A DNA stretch of 64,000 bases from Leptospira johnsonii (GTDB lineage Bacteria; Spirochaetota; Leptospiria; Leptospirales; Leptospiraceae). Shown in pieces: positions 12,283 to 21,351 of this stretch. How positions within the stretch are numbered: position 1 is the stretch's first letter; every line of letters starts with the position of its first letter. The notes beneath the pieces were generated by a model that saw only the letters and a program-made list of their open reading frames with translations, was not told the origin of the DNA and did no database searches. The position numbers and the translations under genes were made by a program. The stretch covers positions 146,842 through 210,841 of the forward strand of contig NZ_BFAY01000008.1 of the NCBI RefSeq assembly GCF_003112675.1. Reading direction: 5' to 3'.

Positions 12283-12534
12283 ACTACCTAGCTAACAATT
12301 CAATAAGAAGTTTCCTCCACCTTTTTTTATTATGGAAGAAATCCTTTTCCGATCCCTTAAAGAAGGTCCGAAAAAGATCGTATTTGAACCTGCAGGTTAT
12401 TCCTTTTCGCGTTTTTAACAATAGACCACTATAACCGTTTGCCCTGAATATACAAGGGTCCGGAGCCTAAAAAAAGGCGCAAGAAGCCTATCCTTAAGGA
12501 CGGAATATTTTCAGAAAATATAACGTAAAGAATA

Positions 12535-13560
12535 TTAGAGACCAGAATTTTTTAGAAAAAATCCCCAGAGTCCCGCAAGTTTTGGGATCTCGCCTAATTG
12601 AGTGTAAAAAGGAAGATGATCTCCATGGGTGATCAATTTGGACCTTAAAATCACTTTCCCCACCTGTTTCCCATTGCCTAAAGAATCGAATAATTGCTCC
12701 GATTCGTTCGGAGATATCACTGGATCGTCCGATCCATGCAATAAAGCGATAGGAGCCTTCCAATCCGAAAGGAAGTTTTTAGGAGAATTGCGTAAAGCGA
12801 AGTTAGGCGGCAATACAGACAAGATTGGCTCTGCAAGCCCCATCCTAAACCCCGGATCTGATTGGACAGAATTTACAAATTCCTTTTCCTTAAGGTTCAA
12901 TTTTTTCAGAAGTTTAGGAGACTTCTCCTCTTCCCCCGTCCTTTTTAATCCGTTATCCAAGGCTGCCTCAAAATAGAACTCTTCTAATTTAGAAAGCTTA
13001 GGTTGTAGTTTAGAAATATAATTATATAGTAAGATATGAACCGCGTAAGGATCCACTTCGTAGTTGGATAGAGTAAAAGTAAGAGAGTCTGCGAAGTCGG
13101 AATACGTTCCTACAAGTAGAGCGGATTTTAGATTTTTCTGTTCTTCCTTTCCGGACAATGCAACCATTCCCATCCCGGCGGAAAAACTTGCGGATAAGTA
13201 GGAGATCGCCCGACCTTCCCTCTTTACGATCTCTTGGAATAATGCCCTGATATTCGGGACTGTATCCTCCGAGATCTCCAGTCCCTTGACTTCCGGAAGT
13301 TCAGGCAGATACACGGTAGCACCGGTATTCTTCAAATGTTTTGCAAGTGTTAGGATCCTAGGATCGTTGATACCTCGGTTACTCATCCCATGCTGCAGGT
13401 AGATCACAGGAGAATTTTCCGGGCCTGGAAATATTTTGGTTCGGAAGGAAGACTTCTTAGAAACTTTTAAATTTTCCTCCCGGACCTCAGACTCGGGAGA
13501 ATTTATCATGTCTGCGTATTTGAGTAAGAATGGGAGTCCCTGGAAAGAATATTGAATCAT
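12535..13560 (-). CDS. Alpha/beta hydrolase-fold protein
   Basis: 341 aa. After the oxyanion-region motif IYLQHGMSNRG (about residue 52) the nucleophile elbow is SASFSAGMG, a G-x-S-x-G variant with Ala/Ser before the serine. The acid and histidine of the triad are probably in LLHGSDDPVIS and ITHGDHLPF near the C-terminus. There is no signal peptide. This may be an esterase or lipase; the substrate cannot be read. It is the last gene of a minus-strand run with the CheX-like protein (25 bases upstream) and the degenerate GGDEF-like protein. Confidence 0.75.
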   Translation of the reverse strand: MIQYSFQGLPFLLKYADMINSPESEVREENLKVSKKSSFRTKIFPGPENSPVIYLQHGMSNRGINDPRILTLAKHLKNTGATVYLPELPEVKGLEISEDTVPNIRALFQEIVKREGRAISYLSASFSAGMGMVALSGKEEQKNLKSALLVGTYSDFADSLTFTLSNYEVDPYAVHILLYNYISKLQPKLSKLEEFYFEAALDNGLKRTGEEEKSPKLLKKLNLKEKEFVNSVQSDPGFRMGLAEPILSVLPPNFALRNSPKNFLSDWKAPIALLHGSDDPVISPNESEQLFDSLGNGKQVGKVILRSKLITHGDHLPFYTQLGEIPKLAGLWGFFLKNSGL

Positions 13561-13585
13561 GCAAAGGAAGCCTTACTTTTAGATA

Positions 13586-14098
13586 TTAATATTTTTGCAT
13601 CAGAAGAACTAGATAGATCCTGCCCAGATATTCCTTGGCGTCCTCGTCTTTTAAAAAATAGATTAGAATATACTGTCTCAAATTTTCCAGATCGATTGGG
13701 ACCAATTTATTGTTCAGATTCTCAGGGGGAAGAATATCTATTTGGAATCTTCCTAATTTCATTTCGGAAATGAGTTCGGCACAGATCTGATTGGCAAATT
13801 CAAGCATGATAGAAGCAGCATGGCTTCGGATCGTCGGATCTATATGAAAGGATCTGGCAATCTTTGGTAAAAGTTTCAGTTTAGTATAACCGTCCATTGC
13901 CAGAAAAAGCCTACCCTTTGCTTCTCCTTGGAATTCGACAGAGGTACAGTTCTCGTAACATAGACCTTCGTTTTTAGAAGGACCGAATGCTTCACGTACA
14001 GCATGGACTCCTAGGTTTTTTTCCAAAAACTCAGGGAAGATCTGAGAAATTGTAAGTATGAATTTTTCATCCAATAAAGGATCTATGTTCAAAGACAT
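13586..14098 (-). CDS. CheX-like chemotaxis phosphatase-family protein
   Basis: 170 aa soluble protein. The segment MLEFANQICAELISEM near residue 97 matches the E-x2-N helix that CheC/CheX/FliY phosphatases use to attack phospho-CheY, and the flanking strands (GRLFLAMDGYTKL, RFQIDILPP) fit the CheX fold. Only one such helix is clear. CheX dephosphorylates CheY; that role is inferred. The ATG at 14098 overlaps the end of the GGDEF-like membrane gene by 10 bases, so the two are likely translationally coupled. Confidence 0.55.
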   Translation of the reverse strand: MSLNIDPLLDEKFILTISQIFPEFLEKNLGVHAVREAFGPSKNEGLCYENCTSVEFQGEAKGRLFLAMDGYTKLKLLPKIARSFHIDPTIRSHAASIMLEFANQICAELISEMKLGRFQIDILPPENLNNKLVPIDLENLRQYILIYFLKDEDAKEYLGRIYLVLLMQKY

Positions 14099-15165
14099 AC
14101 TAAACGGTTCGGTCCCTCTTCTTTAGAAGAATATAATGCTTTTTTGGCTCTGGGTTCCCATTCAGGATCTTCTTTTCTGACCCGGACGGAAGCGCCCACA
14201 TTCAGCCTGGTTTTTTCCGGACCTAAAAATTCCATGAGCCCGGAAAGTGAATTCTGGAATTTCAGCCAATCTTCCGGATGAAAGAAGGTTGCTAAACGGT
14301 TCTTTCGGATACGGTAGAGAGAAGAATTTTCTCCGAATCTAGACTTCCACCAATTGCCCAAACTTCTGAAATCGGAAACCAGATCCCCGTCGGACTCGAA
14401 TTCCATAAAGACCAGGATTTTAGTCTCTTCGCCCTCGACCTTTTCCCTTTCTAAATGTTGGGAAAATATCGGGTAGGAACTCCAGCCTGTCTCTCCGTCT
14501 TGGGATTCTCCGGCAAGAACCAATCCTTCTACAAGTTTATCCAACCTAAAAGAAATTTCATCAAGGGAAAATTCGGAGGATGATAAAGAAGTTTGCCTAA
14601 CCTCTCCCAAGGAAAATGAGTCCCATTCCAATTTCCAAACGATTGCTCCCTCTTTAGGCTCTGAGGCTTTTTTTCTTTCGGACGGAAATATAGAAATGCT
14701 CCCGGTCTTGCTTGCTACGGTTTGTAGATCTCCTTTGGAGTCATGCAGCAGAACTTCCCAATATTCTTCTCCTGTTCGGATGGAATCCAAGAAGGATCTC
14801 ACCGCCTCATAGGTTTTTCCACGGATAGGAATATAGAAGGACTGGAAGAGAGTTTCTGTCTCCCTGGGAACTTCTTCAGAAAATGTAGGAACACCTTCCT
14901 CAGAAAGGATTTCTTCGGAGACGATATCCTTTGGGGTTTCAGGAACTTCTTCTTTTGAGATCGATTGGAAGAATGGGACCTCGGACTCAGTTCCCTTCTC
15001 CTCTCTTCTATCCATTGTTGTGTGAACTACGTACCCGAAAAGGGAAAGTAAGCAAAAGGAGATCCCACCCAAGGCCAAAACTTCTCCATCTATCCAGGTA
15101 GAAAGAGAAGCGGAAGCGATTGGAAAAACTTCTGAAATTGGAAAAAATTCGGAGAAAAATTGCAT
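14089..15165 (-). CDS. Membrane-anchored protein with degenerate GGDEF-like C-terminus
   Basis: 358 aa. One membrane helix lies near residues 28-50 (LALGGISFCLLSLFGYVV), followed by a Glu/Pro/Ser-rich linker to about 110, a beta-rich middle domain, and a C-terminal domain from about 245. That domain ends with AKKALYSSKEEGPNRL, closely resembling the last helix of GGDEF domains (ADxALYxAKxxGxN), and begins with strand-rich ILVFMEFESDG. At the place of the GG[DE]EF signature it reads YRIRKNRLATFF, so cyclase activity is not expected. Possibly a sensor or c-di-GMP-independent scaffold. ATG at 15165. Divergent from the methyltransferase gene. Confidence 0.6.
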   Translation of the reverse strand: MQFFSEFFPISEVFPIASASLSTWIDGEVLALGGISFCLLSLFGYVVHTTMDRREEKGTESEVPFFQSISKEEVPETPKDIVSEEILSEEGVPTFSEEVPRETETLFQSFYIPIRGKTYEAVRSFLDSIRTGEEYWEVLLHDSKGDLQTVASKTGSISIFPSERKKASEPKEGAIVWKLEWDSFSLGEVRQTSLSSSEFSLDEISFRLDKLVEGLVLAGESQDGETGWSSYPIFSQHLEREKVEGEETKILVFMEFESDGDLVSDFRSLGNWWKSRFGENSSLYRIRKNRLATFFHPEDWLKFQNSLSGLMEFLGPEKTRLNVGASVRVRKEDPEWEPRAKKALYSSKEEGPNRLVCL

Positions 15166-15232
15166 TTTGTAAACTTGAGTTCCGTTACTATATGTAACGG
15201 GTTTTCCCCGGTCCGGCTCAAACGATTTTTCT

Positions 15233-15976
15233 ATGAAACTCTACTCGGAACTGGCAGAATATTACTTCGATATTGAAAAGAACGCTCGAAAATTCGAGAT
15301 GGAGACCCAGTTCATAGACAGGCTTTTCCGAAAACATAGGGTGCGAAATATTTTGGACCTAGGCTGCGGCACTGGAGAGCATGTTACTCATTTCCAAAGC
15401 CTCGGATACAAATCCAGGGGAATCGATTCCTCCATCAAAATGATAGAGGTCGCCAAAAAAAGATATTCCCATTGCAAATTCGAAGTCGGAGCAATGCAAT
15501 CCTATAAGTCCCAGGAAAAATGGGATGCGATCATCAGCTTATTTGGTTCTTTTAATTATTTATTATCTAATGAAGAAGTAGAAGCCGCTCTTAAAAATCT
15601 GGAATTGAACTTAAAACCCGCAGGCATCGCAGTTTTAGAAGTTTGGAATGCGGAACCACTTCGTAAGATCAAAAGGAAAGCGATCGGCCCTGTCGCTCAG
15701 ATCAAAGCCAAAAACGCAACCATACAAAGAAACAGAGGATTCCGTCTAGTCAGAGCGGACCAATCCACAGTTGTCGAAGTAAATTATATCTATAATCTGA
15801 ACGCAAAAGAGATCAAAGACAAACATTTAATGAGAGCTTATTTCCTGGTAGAATTACAGAGAATGCTCGCAAAACACAGGATGGAGATCCTACATGTCTA
15901 CTCCAACTACAACGAATTAAAATTCAAAAGTAACGCGAGCAGAATGATCCTTGTATTAAAGAAAAAAAGTAATTAG
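15233..15976 (+). CDS. Class I SAM-dependent methyltransferase
   Basis: 247 aa cytoplasmic enzyme. Motif I ILDLGCGTGEHV near residue 38 binds S-adenosylmethionine, followed by the acidic SRGIDSSIKMIEVA loop and WDAIISLFGSFNYL as motif IV. The C-terminal half is basic (IKRKAIGPVAQIKAKN). The methyl acceptor is not identifiable. It begins at ATG 15233 and is followed after 57 bases by lpdA in the same direction, but nothing ties the two functionally. Confidence 0.85.
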   Translation: MKLYSELAEYYFDIEKNARKFEMETQFIDRLFRKHRVRNILDLGCGTGEHVTHFQSLGYKSRGIDSSIKMIEVAKKRYSHCKFEVGAMQSYKSQEKWDAIISLFGSFNYLLSNEEVEAALKNLELNLKPAGIAVLEVWNAEPLRKIKRKAIGPVAQIKAKNATIQRNRGFRLVRADQSTVVEVNYIYNLNAKEIKDKHLMRAYFLVELQRMLAKHRMEILHVYSNYNELKFKSNASRMILVLKKKSN

Positions 15977-16033
15977 AAAATCTTCTTCCCAGAGTCGGAA
16001 TAAAAATCCAAAATTGCCATCCGGAGGAATGAG

Positions 16034-17452
16034 ATGGCGGAAAACTACGACCTGACTGTGATCGGCGGAGGCCCTGGAGGATATGTGGCCGCTATTCGAG
16101 CAGCCCAACTCGGATTGAACGTTTGTCTAATAGAAAAAGAAAAACTAGGCGGGGTATGTTTGAACTGGGGTTGTATTCCCACAAAAGCGCTTTTAGAATC
16201 CGCACACCTATTAGAATCCATCCGCAAATCCGAAACCTTCGGTCTGAAAGTAGAAAAAGTATCTCCTGATTTTCCGAATATAATCAAACGTTCCAGGGGT
16301 GTCGCAGACACAATGTCTAACGGAGTCGAATTCTTGATGAAAAAGAATAAGATTTCCGTAAAGAAAGGAAGCGCAGTATTCAAAGACAAAAATACGATCT
16401 GGCTTCCGGACACTTCTAAAGAAGAGATCCAATCCGAATATTTTATCATCGCGACAGGTGCAAGACCGAAAGAATTTCCCGGACTTCCATTCGATGGGGA
16501 GAAGGTCCTATCCAGCAAACACGCAATGATCCAAAACTCTCCACCTAAAACTTTGGCAATCATAGGTGCAGGAGCCATAGGGATAGAATTTGCGGACTTC
16601 TATTCCAGCATGGGAACTCAGGTAACAGTAGTAGAGATGCAGGACAAAATCCTTCCATTAGAAGATCCTGAAATATCCAACCTACTCAATCGTTCCTTCG
16701 TAAAAAGAGGGATCCAAATTCTGACAAGCGTAGGTGTTTCCGAACCAAAACTGGAATCGGATGGGGTTTCTATTCTTCTAAAAGGGGAAGGGATCGCTCC
16801 GGAAGGTGAAAGAAGAAAATTCGATAAGGTATTAGTGGCCATAGGCGTCACACCGAACACGGAAGACATCCATCTGGAAGAGATCGGAGTATTTCTCCAA
16901 AAAGGATTTATCAAGGTAGATACTAAATTTAGAACTAAGGTCCCGAATATTTATGCGATCGGAGATTGTATCGGAGCACCGTTACTCGCTCATGTGGCTT
17001 CTGCGGAAGGAATCAAGGCAGCAGAAGCGATCTCCATCCAAAACAAAAATCCTCATGGACTGGTTTACGAACCATTGGATTATCTTAAAATTCCTGCCTG
17101 CACATATTGCCACCCTGAAGTCGCCTCGGTAGGTTTAAAAGAAGAAGAAGCCAAAAAATCAGGCATAGACGTGGTCGTAGGAAAATTCCCATTTAGAGCA
17201 AACGGTAGAGCCCAGGCTTTAGGCGAAGTAGAAGGAATGGTTAAACTAGTAGCCGACCGCAAAACGGGAGAAGTATTAGGAGCTCACATGATCGGACCGA
17301 ACGTAACAGAAATTTTAGGAGAGATCAATTTAGGAATGGGATCCGAACTAACTCTTAAAGAAATTGCAGGAAGGATTCACGCCCATCCTACACTTTCAGA
17401 ATCCGTAATGGAAGCAGCAGGACAGGCTCTAGGCGAGGCGATTAATATCTAA
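16034..17452 (+). CDS. lpdA: Dihydrolipoyl dehydrogenase (E3)
   Basis: FAD-dependent disulfide oxidoreductase that reoxidises dihydrolipoamide of 2-oxoacid dehydrogenase complexes or the glycine cleavage system. FAD-binding VIGGGPGGYVAAIRAAQLG is at the N-terminus, the redox-active pair in GGVCLNWGCIPTK near residue 41, the NAD-binding IGAGAIGIEFADFYSSMG near 178, YAIGDCIG near 310 and the catalytic HAHPTLSE near 450. 472 aa, standard. The start ATG follows CGGAGGA. No E1 or E2 gene is adjacent, so it may serve several complexes. Confidence 0.95.
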   Translation: MAENYDLTVIGGGPGGYVAAIRAAQLGLNVCLIEKEKLGGVCLNWGCIPTKALLESAHLLESIRKSETFGLKVEKVSPDFPNIIKRSRGVADTMSNGVEFLMKKNKISVKKGSAVFKDKNTIWLPDTSKEEIQSEYFIIATGARPKEFPGLPFDGEKVLSSKHAMIQNSPPKTLAIIGAGAIGIEFADFYSSMGTQVTVVEMQDKILPLEDPEISNLLNRSFVKRGIQILTSVGVSEPKLESDGVSILLKGEGIAPEGERRKFDKVLVAIGVTPNTEDIHLEEIGVFLQKGFIKVDTKFRTKVPNIYAIGDCIGAPLLAHVASAEGIKAAEAISIQNKNPHGLVYEPLDYLKIPACTYCHPEVASVGLKEEEAKKSGIDVVVGKFPFRANGRAQALGEVEGMVKLVADRKTGEVLGAHMIGPNVTEILGEINLGMGSELTLKEIAGRIHAHPTLSESVMEAAGQALGEAINI

Positions 17453-17457
17453 CGGTA

Positions 17458-17907
17458 TTAAGCGGAAGCGTTTGATTCTTCCAAAGATCCTGTGAATAGG
17501 ATATCCATCTTATTCACTTTAAACTCTTTAGGCAGTTTGGAATCGATGGTCAAAAGTTCCGCGTCCAGATCATGGAATTTACCAGTCTTCTCATCGAAGA
17601 AATGGAAATGGTCGTCGATATTGCTGTCGAAAACGGACTTACCTAAACAGGAAAATTTAAATTCTCTTAATAAACCGGCGGATACTAAAACGTTTAAAGT
17701 ATTGTAAACGGTTGCCAAACTCATCTTCAAAGAACGTTTATCCACCCATTCTTTTACTTCTTCTGCGGTTGGATGATCCGCTTCACAAAGTACGTATTGG
17801 CAAATGGAAATCCTTTGCATGGTCGGCTGTATCGAAACCGATTTTAACCTACTCTCTATTTCGTCCGGAGTCAGGCAGTATTCTTTTTGTTTACCTAAAA
17901 CAGTCAT
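17458..17907 (-). CDS. Fur-family transcriptional regulator
   Basis: 149 aa. The N-terminal winged helix is clear: QPTMQRISICQYVLCEADHPTAEEVKEWV and the recognition helix MSLATVYNTLNVLVSAGLL. The dimer/metal domain contains FDSNIDDHFHFFDEKTGKFHDLD, a His/Asp-rich segment matching the metal-binding strand of PerR/Fur proteins. No CxxC pair is present, so a structural zinc site is lacking. It may sense peroxide or iron; the sequence does not decide. It is convergent with lpdA (5 bases between stops) and divergent from the antiporter gene at 18130, which it may regulate along with itself. Confidence 0.85.
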   Translation of the reverse strand: MTVLGKQKEYCLTPDEIESRLKSVSIQPTMQRISICQYVLCEADHPTAEEVKEWVDKRSLKMSLATVYNTLNVLVSAGLLREFKFSCLGKSVFDSNIDDHFHFFDEKTGKFHDLDAELLTIDSKLPKEFKVNKMDILFTGSLEESNASA

Positions 17908-17975
17908 GGTTATCGGTTCTCTCTAAGGCCTATATATCTGACGGTCCGAAAGGCCCGAATATAAAGCAAAAAGTC

Positions 17976-17993
17976 TAGAAGATATAAATTCTA
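17976..17993. promoter_or_regulatory. Candidate operator in Fur/antiporter gap
   Basis: TAGAA-(8)-TTCTA inverted repeat in an AT-rich patch of the 222-base divergent gap. It resembles PerR/Fur-type AT-rich palindromes only loosely. Confidence 0.25.
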
Positions 17994-18129
17994 TTAGGAT
18001 CTTGCAAAAAAGGAAGGATTTATGCAATCCAAAAAAAGGAGGCCAAAAAAACCCGAGAAATCACGGATTTTCCTTTGAAACAATACAGGAATCTCTATAA
18101 CCTGACGAAAAATCTTCGAAAAGCAGAGA

Positions 18130-19620
18130 ATGATGAGAAACAAATTTTTTACTAGCCTACTCTTTCTCTCCCTGGTCCTAAACGTTTCCGTTTGGGCCGA
18201 AACGGGGGCTTCCCCTCAAACGAACAGCTTAGCTCAATCCGAAACGGATGCTGGTCATGGGGAACATGGGACCGGAAACGGGCACCAAGAGACCGCATCA
18301 GCTCACGGTGAGGCAGGTGATGATCTTCCTCTTTGGTCGGTCATACCTTTCGTTCTAATCCTACTCAGTATTGCGCTTCTGCCTCTGATCTCTCATACAA
18401 CTGAGCATTGGTGGGAGAACAATAATAACAAACTTCTTCTTTCCTTAGCTCTTGGAGGAGTTTCTTTCGGGATCTTAATGGCACATAGCTGGGGTGGAAA
18501 AATTTTCCACACTATGGTATTCGATTATATTCCGTTTATCATTCTACTTGCTGCATTATTCTATATTTCCGGCGGTATCGTTTTGAATGGCGATATAGAA
18601 GCTACTCCTGTGAATAACACTATCTTCTTGGTTGTGGGAACTTTCCTAGCTTCTTTTATCGGAACGACCGGAGCTTCTATGCTACTGATCCGACCTCTAC
18701 TCAAGACTAACTCCGAAAGAAAACATGTGGTCCATACGGTGATCTTCTTTATTTTCTTAGTTTCTAATATTGGCGGTTCCTTAACTCCTCTCGGAGATCC
18801 TCCTTTGTTCTTGGGTTATCTGCAAGGAGTTCCGTTTGTTTGGACATTTAAACTATTCCCTCAAATGATCATCGCTTCCGGGATCTTACTCGTGGTTTAT
18901 TTTATCTGGGATACGATCATGCACGGAAAAGAAACCAAAAAGGATATCCGTTACGATCATTCTCATAGACAACCAATCGGTTTAGAAGGTCAGGTAAACC
19001 TGATCTGGCTTTTGGGAGTGATTCTCTCGGTGGCTTTCTTAAACCAAAACTATATTCCTGCAATTGCAGAATATCCTTTTCTTGGATTCATCAGAGAAGC
19101 GGTTCTAGTCGGTTTGATCGCTCTGTCTAAAGTCACTTCCGATCCTAAACTGAGAGAAAAGAACAAGTTCACCTTAGGTCCTATCCAAGAGGTGGCTTAC
19201 CTTTTCATCGGTATCTTCTTAACCATGATCCCTGCATTATTACTTCTGGAACATCATGGAAAAGAATTGGGAATCACGGAAAGATGGCAGTTCTTCTGGG
19301 TAACCGGTGGATTCTCAGGAGTTCTGGACAATGCTCCTACTTACTTGACCTTCTTATCCTTGGCTAAAGGACTATTAGGATATTCTAATGTAACTCAGAT
19401 CTTAGCGGATCCAGTGGGAGAAGAATTACTAAAAGCGATTTCTGTGGGTGCAGTATTTATGGGTGCATTGACCTATATAGGTAACGCACCTAACTTTATG
19501 GTAAAATCCGTGGCAGAAGAGAATAAGATTAAAATGCCAAGTTTCGGAGGATACGTAGTGTATTCCTTCCTACTTTTGGTACCTACCTTCATACTTTTGA
19601 CCTGGATCTTCTTTATCTAA
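18130..19620 (+). CDS. NhaD/CitT-type sodium:proton antiporter with His-rich N-terminus
   Basis: 496 aa ion-transporter-superfamily protein with about 12 membrane helices. Paired conserved elements FIGTTGASMLLIRPLL with GSLTPLGDPPLFLGYLQG, and GGFSGVLDNAPTYLTFL with TYIGNAPNFMVKS, are the two inverted-repeat substrate hairpins of the NhaD/ArsB family. Before the first helix lies a cleavable-looking signal (to VWAETG) and a linker with six histidines (AGHGEHGTGNGHQ region, residues about 40-60) predicted outside the membrane. Likely a Na+/H+ antiporter; an anion or citrate carrier is the alternative. Divergent from a Fur-family gene. Confidence 0.8.
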   Translation: MMRNKFFTSLLFLSLVLNVSVWAETGASPQTNSLAQSETDAGHGEHGTGNGHQETASAHGEAGDDLPLWSVIPFVLILLSIALLPLISHTTEHWWENNNNKLLLSLALGGVSFGILMAHSWGGKIFHTMVFDYIPFIILLAALFYISGGIVLNGDIEATPVNNTIFLVVGTFLASFIGTTGASMLLIRPLLKTNSERKHVVHTVIFFIFLVSNIGGSLTPLGDPPLFLGYLQGVPFVWTFKLFPQMIIASGILLVVYFIWDTIMHGKETKKDIRYDHSHRQPIGLEGQVNLIWLLGVILSVAFLNQNYIPAIAEYPFLGFIREAVLVGLIALSKVTSDPKLREKNKFTLGPIQEVAYLFIGIFLTMIPALLLLEHHGKELGITERWQFFWVTGGFSGVLDNAPTYLTFLSLAKGLLGYSNVTQILADPVGEELLKAISVGAVFMGALTYIGNAPNFMVKSVAEENKIKMPSFGGYVVYSFLLLVPTFILLTWIFFI

Positions 19621-19633
19621 AAGGTCCTCTCTT

Positions 19634-19658
19634 TCTCCGCTTCAGTCTGGAGCGGAGA
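19634..19658. terminator. Hairpin between convergent genes
   Basis: TCTCCGCT-TCAGTCTGG-AGCGGAGA, eight perfect pairs, 13 bases after the antiporter stop and 4 bases before the stop of the convergent gene. No long T run follows on either strand, so the terminator role is inferred from position. Confidence 0.45.
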
Positions 19659-19661
19659 ATT

Positions 19662-20753
19662 CTACTCCTCTTTTATCGGAACAAACACAACTGAATGGAT
19701 TGTTTTGGCTCCAAGAGTTCCTTCTTCTGTTAGTCTTTGTGTGTACATCACTTCTGCCTTTGTTTCCCGAGCAGGTTTGTACATGATAATTTGGTTCACA
19801 TAGTCGAATACCGAAATGGAATAATCGATCACAGTCAAAGCAGCCTGCAACGGAAGAAACCGGGATCTACTCAATGGTTTCATCTCTGTCTCTTTGGGAA
19901 GAGCCAGCCATTTGTACATTCTTGCGGACCTTCCTATACTTTTTACATTCTCCCATTCCAGTTTTGTTTCCGGAAAAGAAGCCTGGACCTGTCTGAAATT
20001 CACTCGAACAGGAAGTCCCTTCTCCTTGGATTCTCTGAGTGCGGTGGACAATTGCAGATCGAATGTGTCCTCATCCAAATATTCTATTTCGTTGCAGGAA
20101 GAAAATACGGTCTCACAGATATCTCCGTATCTTTTATGAACGAAGAAGATCAGATTGATCTTTCCGCTACCCGGATGATAGAGAACTTTCGCGTTATAAT
20201 CTCCGGTCCTCTTGAAATACACATATCTGTAAATTCTCCTCACCAAGCCCCAGCCGATCAAACCTACGTCTTTTAAAATAGGAGGGTCTGCGATCTCCAA
20301 TCCTCGGATGGCAATATGGAGTTTTTCGATGGCGACTCTTCCATCTCTTTTAGAAATTTCTAATAGAAAGTCCCTAAGATCGTCCAGTTCGTCGTCTGCA
20401 AGTTTGAGATTTTTTCCGGAAAGATCTACTAGGACTTTTCCAGCATTCTCTTCCAAAAGTTTTCTTACTTCCGATTTTCCACCTTTGGAATTCAATTCAT
20501 CCAAAGTATAACGAATACAATCCTCTTCATGACAAGAGATCTGCTCTTCGTATCGATCTATACCGAAATAGCCTGTGGAAGGATCGGGCGCTTCCGAAAA
20601 CAGAAGGCCCGGAGTAAGAAATAAATTTAGGACTAAAAGTTTAGCTAGCTTCGTCCGTATATTCCATGACCAGATACATGAGAGTTTCAGTATCCGTTGG
20701 ATTGATGTATTCGTGGGGAACGTCCGCTCTAAAATATACGGAATCCTTTGCAT
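19662..20753 (-). CDS. Hypothetical exported protein
   Basis: Unrecognised. A hydrophobic signal ([20 protein letters not shown]) is followed by a roughly 310-residue mature region rich in charged residues, with two short cysteine-containing segments ([13 protein letters not shown] and [16 protein letters not shown]) that could form disulfides in the periplasm. Between the ATG at 20753 and the signal there is no other ATG, GTG or TTG in frame, so the gene overlaps the XRE-cupin regulator upstream by 113 bases in a different frame and has a 37-residue leader before the signal, unless a rare start codon is used. AGGTGG lies nine bases before the ATG. Probably coupled to the regulator. Confidence 0.65.
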   Translation of the reverse strand: MQRIPYILERTFPTNTSIQRILKLSCIWSWNIRTKLAKLLVLNLFLTPGLLFSEAPDPSTGYFGIDRYEEQISCHEEDCIRYTLDELNSKGGKSEVRKLLEENAGKVLVDLSGKNLKLADDELDDLRDFLLEISKRDGRVAIEKLHIAIRGLEIADPPILKDVGLIGWGLVRRIYRYVYFKRTGDYNAKVLYHPGSGKINLIFFVHKRYGDICETVFSSCNEIEYLDEDTFDLQLSTALRESKEKGLPVRVNFRQVQASFPETKLEWENVKSIGRSARMYKWLALPKETEMKPLSRSRFLPLQAALTVIDYSISVFDYVNQIIMYKPARETKAEVMYTQRLTEEGTLGAKTIHSVVFVPIKEE

Positions 20754-21270
20754 CCAGTTCTACCACCTTGTCCCCCACACGGAGGCGCAATTTTCCTTGG
20801 ACCACGACTAGGTTCTCAGTCGTTCCGGCTTTATGTGCCTCTGCAACTTCGATACCGCCCGGTTTCAGGACCAATTCGTAAAATTCTACCCTTCTGCCTC
20901 CGATAAACGGAAACAAGGCACGACTAGAATATACCTTGGAGCTGGAATATAAGACTTTTGTATTCTCGGCTTTTAAAAGAAAAACTCCCTCTGTTCCCTT
21001 CTCTTTTAGAAGTTCACTGAAAGGAACGTTAAGACCGGTTGCGATCTTCCATAGTACCGCGATTGTAGGAACACTTTTACCTTGCTCTATTTGAGAAAGC
21101 ATGGCCCGGCTTACCCCGCATCGGGATGCCAATTTGTCTAATGAAAGTCCTTTAGTATGGCGAATTAATTTTAGGTTTTCTTTAACGACTTCTGTTATAT
21201 GTTCGCTGGAGATGAGTTCTCTCCCATCCAGTTCTTCGGCGTCGGCCTGTTTCATTCCTAATTCGTCCAA
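20641..21270 (-). CDS. XRE-family regulator with cupin domain
   Basis: 209 aa. Residues about 25-80 are a helix-turn-helix ([20 protein letters not shown], then [20 protein letters not shown]). After a linker, residues about 125-205 form a cupin barrel with [19 protein letters not shown] and [16 protein letters not shown]. Such proteins often bind a small ligand and repress nearby genes. The frame opens at TTG 21270; an ATG at 21255 is equally possible and neither has a convincing ribosome site. Divergent from the rluA-like gene by 81 bases; overlaps the exported protein gene downstream. Confidence 0.85.
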   Translation of the reverse strand: MDELGMKQADAEELDGRELISSEHITEVVKENLKLIRHTKGLSLDKLASRCGVSRAMLSQIEQGKSVPTIAVLWKIATGLNVPFSELLKEKGTEGVFLLKAENTKVLYSSSKVYSSRALFPFIGGRRVEFYELVLKPGGIEVAEAHKAGTTENLVVVQGKLRLRVGDKVVELDAKDSVYFRADVPHEYINPTDTETLMYLVMEYTDEAS

Positions 21271-21351
21271 TATAACGGAAGATGTGTCAATCCAATTTCA
21301 ATCCTTTCAAAACAAGAGACTCAAATTAGAGAAGATACTACAGGAGAATAT

